This document shows, piece by piece, positions 58,578-64,000 of a stretch of DNA of 64,000 nt. Numbering within the stretch: the first letter of the stretch is position 1; the number at the start of each line of letters is the position of its first letter. A program made the translations under genes and the position numbers. The DNA comes from Leucobacter musarum subsp. musarum. GTDB lineage: Bacteria; Actinomycetota; Actinomycetes; Actinomycetales; Microbacteriaceae. The stretch spans positions 62,001 through 126,000 of the forward strand of contig NZ_JHBW01000088.1 in assembly GCF_001273845.1 (NCBI RefSeq), given 5' to 3'. The notes beneath the pieces were generated by a model that saw nothing but the letters and a program-made list of their open reading frames with translations, searched no databases and was not told where the DNA came from.

Positions 58578-59918
58578 TCAGGCGCCGAGGCGCACCCAGC
58601 GATCGCCGCGGGCGCGAATGCCGAGCGTGAGCGCTCGGGCGCCCATGAACACGACGGCGAACCCGATCGTCAGCGCAATCAACGCGGGGGTGCCGGAGGG
58701 CACAAGCACCGTGAGCGCCCAGAGGATGGGGAGGTAGGTCGCGAGGTTCACCAGGCTCGTCCACGCCAGATACCGGGCGTCGCCCGCGCCCATGAGCACG
58801 CCGTCGAGCACGAAGACGTAGCCCCCGAGCGGCAGAGACACCCCCAGAACGAGCATCGCTGCCGGCAGGATGGCGAGCACCGACGGGTCGTCGGTGAAAA
58901 CGCGACCGATCACGGGGCTCGACAGTGCGAGCACTCCGCCGATGACGACGCCGCAACCCACTCCCCAGAACATGATGCGCCGCACCACCGCTCGCGCCCG
59001 AGAAGCGTTGCTCGCCCCGAGGGCGTCACCCACGAGGGCTTGCGCGGCGATCGCGAGCGCGTCGAGGGCGAACGCCGCCGTCGAGAAGATGGTGAAGACG
59101 ATCTGATAGCCGGCTGTTGCGACGGTGCCATGGCTCGACGCGGCGAAGACCGTCGCCAGGGTCGCCGCGCGCAGCCCGACGGTGCGTATGAAGAGCCAGC
59201 CGCCGCTGCGCCCGGCATGCGACAGCCCATCGCGATGTGGCAGCAGGCTCGCGCCCGCGCGACGCGCGTGGCCCGCGATCACCCAGAGGTAGACCACGAC
59301 CATCGACCACTGCGCGACGACGGTGCCCCATGCGCTGCCGGCGATGCCGAGCCCCAAGCCGTAGATGAACCACCAGTTGAGCAGCGCGTTCACGGTGAAC
59401 CCGATCGCCGCGACCGCGAGCGGGGTGCGGGTATCTTGCAGGCCGCGCAGTAGGCCGCTCGCGGCGAAGACGACGAGCATCGCCGGAATGCCGAGGCACG
59501 AAACGGTGAGGTAGGCGAGTGCTTGCTCGGCGGTGCCGGTCGCCGTGCCGAACGCGATGACGATCGGGCGACTGGCGACCCAGAGCGCGCCGCCGACCAC
59601 GAGGCCGATGCCGAGCGCGAGCCAGAGGCCGTCGACGCCGGCTTGCACGGCGCCGCGCAGGTCGCCTGCCCCGCGTCGGCGGGCCACCAGGGGAGTTGTC
59701 GCATAGGCGAGGAAGACCATCAGGCCCACTGCCGTCTGCAGTACGGCGCCCGCGACGGCGAGGCCGGCGAGTGGCTCGGCACCGAGGTGCCCGATCAGTG
59801 CCGAATCCACGATGAGAAACAGCGGCTCCGCGATGAGCGCGCCGAGCGCCGGAACCGCGAGGTGCGCGATGCTCCGGTCGATGCGACGGCGGTCGTCGCG
59901 CGTGGCTGTGGTGGGCAT
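58578..59918 (-). CDS. MATE-family (DinF-type) efflux transporter
   Basis: A 446-aa MATE transporter with 12 helices in two repeats: AHLAVPALGALIAEPLFLIV (helix 1) and LDALAIAAQALVGDALGASN (start of the second half). The DinF branch is indicated by DTRTPLAVAAIGFTVNALLN. ATG 59918 lies 6 nt after TACCGT (59930-59925), suggesting leaderless expression. In E. coli dinF follows lexA, but no LexA box is visible here. Confidence 0.9.
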   Translation of the reverse strand: MPTTATRDDRRRIDRSIAHLAVPALGALIAEPLFLIVDSALIGHLGAEPLAGLAVAGAVLQTAVGLMVFLAYATTPLVARRRGAGDLRGAVQAGVDGLWLALGIGLVVGGALWVASRPIVIAFGTATGTAEQALAYLTVSCLGIPAMLVVFAASGLLRGLQDTRTPLAVAAIGFTVNALLNWWFIYGLGLGIAGSAWGTVVAQWSMVVVYLWVIAGHARRAGASLLPHRDGLSHAGRSGGWLFIRTVGLRAATLATVFAASSHGTVATAGYQIVFTIFSTAAFALDALAIAAQALVGDALGASNASRARAVVRRIMFWGVGCGVVIGGVLALSSPVIGRVFTDDPSVLAILPAAMLVLGVSLPLGGYVFVLDGVLMGAGDARYLAWTSLVNLATYLPILWALTVLVPSGTPALIALTIGFAVVFMGARALTLGIRARGDRWVRLGA

Positions 59919-60066
59919 GGATTAACGGTATCGTCGGCCACCGACATCGTGGGGGCGGTGCCGCGCGCCGGTCGATCCCGCACTCTCTGTGGGGTGATCG
60001 TCACCCGTCGATCGCGCTCCGCGAAACACTCTGCCCGTTGTCTGAGGCCCCCAGTAGGGTGGTCGC

Positions 60067-62043
60067 ATGAGCACTGCAGCGACGGCCTCCGGCATCGACC
60101 TCACCGAACTCGACCCTGCGGTGCGGCCGCAAGACGACCTGTATCGACACGTGAACGGCAGCTGGATTTCGCGCACCGAGATTCCCGGCGACAAGGCGCG
60201 ATACGGGTCGTTCGCGGTGCTGGCAGAGAACGCCGAAGAGGCGGTGCGCGACATCATCACCGGTACCGATTCGCCCGCACCCGGGGCTCCGGCTGACACC
60301 GAGGCAGACAAGGTCGCCGCGCTGTATGCGAGCTTTATGGACACCGACCGGATCGACGCGCTCGGCGCCCAGCCGATCGCCGCCGACATCGCGCGGGCGC
60401 AGTCGGTCGTGTCGATCGACGAACTGTTGACCGCGGTCGCCGACTTTGAGCGGCAGGGCCTCGGCGGCTTCTACGGCATGTACATCGACAACGATCCGGG
60501 TGATCCCGAGCGCTACATCGTGTTCGTCATGCAGGGCGGCCTCGGTCTTCCCGACGAGTCGTACTACCGAGAAGAGCAGTTCGCGTCGATTCGCGAGCAG
60601 TACCAGGCCCACATCGCGCGCATGCTGGGTCTCGCCGGCGTTGAGCAGGCGGATCGTCTGGCCGAGCTCGCCTACGGGCTCGAGCGCCGCATCGCCGTGA
60701 GCCACTGGGACAAGGTGGCGAGCCGCGATATCCAGAAGCTCTACAATCTGCGTACGTTCGCGCAGCTGCAGGAGCTGACTCCCCAGTTCGACTGGTCGGC
60801 GTACCTCGGCGCACTCGGGGCCCCCGAGTCTGCCTTCGCCGAGGTGGTCGCCGCGCAGCCTGACGCCATCTCGGGTCTCGCCGAGCTGCTGGTCGAACCC
60901 GAACTCGAGGCGTGGCGGGCCTGGCTGGTCTGGAGCATCGTGCGCGCCTCCGCGTCGGTGCTCTCGCAAGAGCTTTCGCGAGCAAACTTCGACTTCTACG
61001 GCACGGCCCTCACCGGGGCCCCCGAGCAGCGAGACCGCTGGCGTCGCGGCGTGTCGTTCGTCGAGGGCGCCATGGGTGAAGCGGTGGGGCGCCTCTACGT
61101 CGAAGGCCACTTCGATGAGCGCGCCAAGGCCGCAATGGACGGGCTCGTCGAACACCTCATCGAGGCCTACCGAGACTCCATCGAGCGCCTCGAGTGGATG
61201 GGGGCTGAGACCCGTCAGCGTGCACTCGACAAGCTCGACCGGTTCACTCCCAAGATCGGCTACCCCGTCAAGTGGCGCGACTATACCGAGCTGGCGGTTG
61301 ACGCCGGTGACCTGCTCGGCAATTCACGACGCGTCGCCGAGTTCGAGTTCGCGCGCGAGCTCGGCAAGCTCGGCAAGCCCATCGACCGCGACGAGTGGTT
61401 CATGACGCCGCAGACAGTCAACGCGTACTACAACCCCGGGTTCAACGAGATCGTCTTCCCCGCTGCGATCCTGCAGCCGCCGTTCTTCGACGTGACGTGG
61501 GACGCGGCCACCAACTTCGGCGCGATCGGCGCGGTGATCGGACATGAGATCGGGCACGGCTTCGACGATCAGGGTTCCCGCTACGACGGCGATGGCCGTC
61601 TGACCGATTGGTGGACGGAGGCGGATCGCGCGGCCTTCGAACAGCTCACCGGTGCGCTCATCGGTCAGTACAACGCGCTATCGCCGGAGGGTGCCGAAGG
61701 CCAGACAGTCAACGGCGAGCTCACCATCGGTGAGAACATCGGCGACCTCTCGGGTCTCGAGATCGCGTGGAAGGCCTACCTCCGCTCGCTCAACGGCGCA
61801 GAGTCGCCCGTGATCGACGGACTCACCGGTGCCCAGCGATTCTTCCTTGCTTGGGCGCAGGCCTGGCAGCAGAAGTCGCGCCCCGAAGAGACGGTGCGCC
61901 TGCTCACGATCGATCCGCACTCGCCCAACGAGTTCCGCTGCAATCAGATCGTGCGCAACCTGGCCCCGTTCCACGAGGCGTTCGACACGAAGCCCGGTGA
62001 TGGGCTCTGGCTCGACCCGGCAGAGCGCGTTTCGATCTGGTAG
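60067..62043 (+). CDS. M13-family zinc metallopeptidase (PepO/neprilysin type)
   Basis: A 658-aa peptidase of usual M13 length. The zinc site is GHEIGHGFDDQGSRYDGDG (HExxH about residue 494), the second ligand region TIGENIGDLSGLEIAWKAY and the C-terminal RCNQIVRNLAPFHEAFDTKPGDGLWLD-type ending, of which the Arg-Cys-Asn and final SIW are visible. No signal peptide, so it is cytoplasmic. TAGGGT (60055-60060) ends 6 nt before ATG 60067: leaderless. The stop is only 3 nt from the convergent gene's stop. Confidence 0.93.
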   Translation: MSTAATASGIDLTELDPAVRPQDDLYRHVNGSWISRTEIPGDKARYGSFAVLAENAEEAVRDIITGTDSPAPGAPADTEADKVAALYASFMDTDRIDALGAQPIAADIARAQSVVSIDELLTAVADFERQGLGGFYGMYIDNDPGDPERYIVFVMQGGLGLPDESYYREEQFASIREQYQAHIARMLGLAGVEQADRLAELAYGLERRIAVSHWDKVASRDIQKLYNLRTFAQLQELTPQFDWSAYLGALGAPESAFAEVVAAQPDAISGLAELLVEPELEAWRAWLVWSIVRASASVLSQELSRANFDFYGTALTGAPEQRDRWRRGVSFVEGAMGEAVGRLYVEGHFDERAKAAMDGLVEHLIEAYRDSIERLEWMGAETRQRALDKLDRFTPKIGYPVKWRDYTELAVDAGDLLGNSRRVAEFEFARELGKLGKPIDRDEWFMTPQTVNAYYNPGFNEIVFPAAILQPPFFDVTWDAATNFGAIGAVIGHEIGHGFDDQGSRYDGDGRLTDWWTEADRAAFEQLTGALIGQYNALSPEGAEGQTVNGELTIGENIGDLSGLEIAWKAYLRSLNGAESPVIDGLTGAQRFFLAWAQAWQQKSRPEETVRLLTIDPHSPNEFRCNQIVRNLAPFHEAFDTKPGDGLWLDPAERVSIW

Positions 62044-62046
62044 GCG

Positions 62047-62955
62047 CTACTGCTGTCGCGGCGGCAGCGAGGTGATATCGATCGCCCCGTCTGCCGCGTT
62101 GGTGGCCATCGCTGCGACGTCCGTGGTGGCCCGGGCGTCGTCGGCCACCGCCTCGAAGGCGACCGGCGCGAAGGCGACCGGCGCGATCGGGGCGAGCCGC
62201 CCGCGCACCGGTTCGAGGTCGCTCGGCAGCGTGAACGGAGCGGGTCCGAACGCATCGCGAGCTGCGCGCACCACGCGCCGCGCGAGTAAATGGTTGCCCG
62301 TGCCACCAACGACGGCACCGATGCCGAACGGCAGCACTTTGCCGATCACCGAGGCTCCGCCGACGCCGGCGAGCCGGTGGAAGAACGAAGTCTTCAGGCG
62401 ATCGAGCAGCGGCCCCACCGCATAGCGCGGCAGCGCAGAGGTGAGCATCTTGCCCCAGTAGTCGCGGCGCGATCCGCCGCCTCCGACCGCCTGCATCGTG
62501 ACCTGGCGCACGAGGTCGGCGCCCTCCTGCCCCAGCATCAGGGCGAGTACGAGCGCGCGGGTGCGCTCGCGATCGGTCGTCGTAATGCCGTGCACCTCAG
62601 CGACCGAGTGCGCGAAGAGCGCCGTGGCCTCGATGAAGCCGATCGTCTCGGCGCTCGCCAGCCCGAGGGCGATGCCGGTGCCGACCGACGGAATCACCGC
62701 GGCGGCCCCGACCCCGGCCCCGCCGGCCGTGACGGTGGCGAGATAGCGCACCTCGAGCACACGCACGATCTGGTCAGGCGTCGCCTGCGGGTACTTCTTG
62801 CGAATGCGGCGCAGGTGCGCCAGCACCGGTGGGCGTTGCACGGCAAGCAGGCGATCGATCGAGCGCTCGACGATGGGTCGGGGTTCGCCCCCCGAAGCCT
62901 TGCGAGGCTGCGTGAAGCGCGCGACTACGCGCTCGCGGCGCGACGGAGTGGTCAT
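62047..62955 (-). CDS. Conserved membrane-associated protein of unknown function
   Basis: A 302-aa protein. Residues 28-60 are a helical segment (LLAVQRPPVLAHLRRIRKKY), then a glycine-rich hydrophobic hairpin (AAAVIPSVGTGIALGLASAE), a second one (ASVIGKVLPFGIGAVVGGTG) and a variable Ala/Pro tail with a 15-bp tandem duplication in the DNA. It has the look of EcsC-like proteins, but this is a guess. TACGCT (62968-62963) ends 7 nt before ATG 62955, a leaderless signal. Confidence 0.72.
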   Translation of the reverse strand: MTTPSRRERVVARFTQPRKASGGEPRPIVERSIDRLLAVQRPPVLAHLRRIRKKYPQATPDQIVRVLEVRYLATVTAGGAGVGAAAVIPSVGTGIALGLASAETIGFIEATALFAHSVAEVHGITTTDRERTRALVLALMLGQEGADLVRQVTMQAVGGGGSRRDYWGKMLTSALPRYAVGPLLDRLKTSFFHRLAGVGGASVIGKVLPFGIGAVVGGTGNHLLARRVVRAARDAFGPAPFTLPSDLEPVRGRLAPIAPVAFAPVAFEAVADDARATTDVAAMATNAADGAIDITSLPPRQQ

Positions 62956-63022
62956 GCCGCACAGCGTAGAGCACTGCCCTGCAGATCAGGGGTATGCGCT
63001 CCGCGGCCGATGTCTGTGCGAA

Positions 63023-63076
63023 CGGGGTCACTTTCGGAGGGTGCGGCATGCACGACACGCTCCGAAAGTGACCCCG
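63023..63076. repeat. Perfect 17-bp nested inverted repeat
   Basis: CGGGGTCACTTTCGGAG (63023-63039) and CTCCGAAAGTGACCCCG (63060-63076) are exact reverse complements across 20 nt, and the loop holds a GTGC/GCAC hairpin. It follows the stop of the leftward trhO gene by 50 nt, which suits a terminator, although no T-run is present. Confidence 0.65.
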
Positions 63077-63126
63077 CTCCCATGGCATGGGTACGCTGCT
63101 GAGCGTGCCGTCGGCCGCCCTGAGCG

Positions 63127-64000
63127 CTACGCCGCGGCGTGCTCCGCGCACGGGGCGCCGGTGTGCTCGGCGCACACGACAAAGCGGTGCTTACATGCGG
63201 GGTTCGCGCAGTTGACCACGGTGTTCGAGGGCGAATCGCACACGCGGCAACGTCCGATGACGGCAGCGCCGGGAGCAAAGTCGAGTGATTCGCGCCCGTC
63301 GAAGACGGCGAGCGATCCCTCCCACAGCCCGTCGTTGCCGAACGCCTCCCCGTACTTCACGATGCCGCCGTCGACTTGGTAGACCTCACCGAAGCCGCGC
63401 TCGCGCATGGCGGCCGAGAGGATCTCGCATCGAATGCCTCCGGTGCAGTAGGTGACCACGGGCCGGCCTTTGAGGGCGTCGTAGTCGCCGGCGTCGATCT
63501 GCGCGATGAAGTCGTGGGTGGTGCGCACGTCGGGTACGACGGCGCCGCGGAAGCGCCCGATCTCGGCCTCCCATGCGTTGCGTCCATCGAAGAAGACCAC
63601 GTCGTCGCCGCGGTCGGCGACGAGCTCGTTGACCTGCTGCGGCGAGAGGTGCTGCCCGCCGCCGACCACGCCATCGGCGTCGACCAGCGTCTCGGCGGGG
63701 ATACCGAAGGCGACGAGTTCGTCGCGCACCTTCACGCTGAGCTTCGGAAAGTCGGTGATGCGCTTCCAGCGCGGCGCGCGATCGACGCCGTGCAATCCCT
63801 CTTCGGGGGCGTCGACCAAGGCGGTGCCTTCGCTCCACTTGACTTCGAGGCCGGCGAACGGCCCGAACTCGCGGGTGCGGCGCGCGTATTGCTTGCACGC
63901 GTCGAGCTCGCCGCCAACGGTGCCGTTGATGCCGTGCGGGGAGATGATGATGCGCCCGCGCAGCCCGAGCGATTCGCAGAGCTGCTGCTGCCAGAGGCGC
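63127..64000 (-). CDS. trhO: tRNA uridine(34) hydroxylase TrhO (rhodanese-domain), 5' end beyond the window
   Basis: About 291 codons are visible; the frame runs off the right edge (first visible residues [20 protein letters not shown]). After an acylphosphatase-like N-terminal domain ([16 protein letters not shown]), the rhodanese domain has [18 protein letters not shown] with the catalytic cysteine, and [12 protein letters not shown]. The C-terminus carries a cysteine-rich zinc-type segment: [18 protein letters not shown] and [14 protein letters not shown]. TrhO makes 5-hydroxyuridine at tRNA position 34 from prephenate-dependent chemistry. Confidence 0.92.
   Translation of the reverse strand, partial: RLWQQQLCESLGLRGRIIISPHGINGTVGGELDACKQYARRTREFGPFAGLEVKWSEGTALVDAPEEGLHGVDRAPRWKRITDFPKLSVKVRDELVAFGIPAETLVDADGVVGGGQHLSPQQVNELVADRGDDVVFFDGRNAWEAEIGRFRGAVVPDVRTTHDFIAQIDAGDYDALKGRPVVTYCTGGIRCEILSAAMRERGFGEVYQVDGGIVKYGEAFGNDGLWEGSLAVFDGRESLDFAPGAAVIGRCRVCDSPSNTVVNCANPACKHRFVVCAEHTGAPCAEHAAA

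Noticed and set aside
58578..59918. SOS control of the DinF-type MATE gene
   Set aside because: No CGAAC-N4-GTTCG-like site lies in its upstream region; the link comes only from the E. coli gene name.
1..64000. Search for CRISPR arrays, tRNA, rRNA, insertion sequences and phage genes
   Set aside because: No regularly spaced direct repeats, tRNA-like cloverleaf with the T-loop GTTCRA pattern, transposase or phage structural gene was recognised by eye.

Overview
This window is high-GC, gene-dense DNA with short gaps, many ATGA/GTGA overlaps, frequent GTG starts and actinobacterial families (NucS, BioQ/BioMNY, HtaA, SCO4848-type and DUF7882-type small proteins, a LAXTG sorting signal). It looks like the chromosome of an actinobacterium, most likely Microbacteriaceae (Leucobacter/Microbacterium-like). 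No rRNA, tRNA, transposase, phage gene or CRISPR array was seen. The taxon is inferred from gene content only.

Layout. 1-3.5 kb: truncated CNNM/CBS membrane protein, a GntR regulator and a divergent DsbA-like/CcdA thiol-redox pair sharing a palindromic operator-promoter. 3.5-11 kb: SDR, aldehyde dehydrogenase, APC permease, YtcJ-type amidohydrolase and an AraC regulator (a catabolic module), then an SRPBCC protein. 11-13.2 kb: quinone oxidoreductase and alpha/beta hydrolase. 13.4-21.5 kb: iron region, with fhuCDB behind a candidate DtxR/IdeR box and, after a few small genes and a decayed VOC gene, a large surface protein (beta-propeller + HtaA heme-binding domain + LATTG anchor) behind a strong DtxR/IdeR box. 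21.8-28.3 kb: MalT-like LuxR regulator with a methyltransferase, divergent from a polar amino-acid ABC transporter. 28.5-32.8 kb: tagD/TetR, SDR, small proteins, MFS/GntR. 32.9-42.3 kb: peptide-type ABC importer flanked by two amidohydrolases, then an APC permease. 42.4-45.9 kb: GntR with a leader ORF, thioesterase, GNAT/cupin and membrane proteins. 45.9-49.3 kb: biotin uptake bioY-bioM-bioN plus an SseB-like gene and divergent bioQ with tandem operators. 49.3-54.8 kb: small genes, including a LexA-box-controlled DUF6504-like gene, a DUF7882 gene and a BLUF blue-light receptor with a small partner. 54.9-64 kb: nucS, MFS, secreted S33 hydrolase, MATE, M13 peptidase, a conserved membrane protein and truncated trhO.

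A feature running through the window is leaderless expression: about 25 genes have a TANNNT-like -10 hexamer ending 6 or 7 nt before the start codon. In three cases the preceding gene's stop codon is the first half of that hexamer. Several intergenic regions hold long inverted repeats (17-32 bp arms), often with a second hairpin in the loop.

The most interesting items are the start codon embedded in a perfect SOS box at 52390-52405, the iron-regulated propeller-HtaA-LAXTG protein, the BLUF two-gene cassette, the leaderless leader peptide coupled to a GntR regulator at 42444, and the stop-codon/-10 overlaps. All functions are read from sequence motifs by eye; no database search was run.
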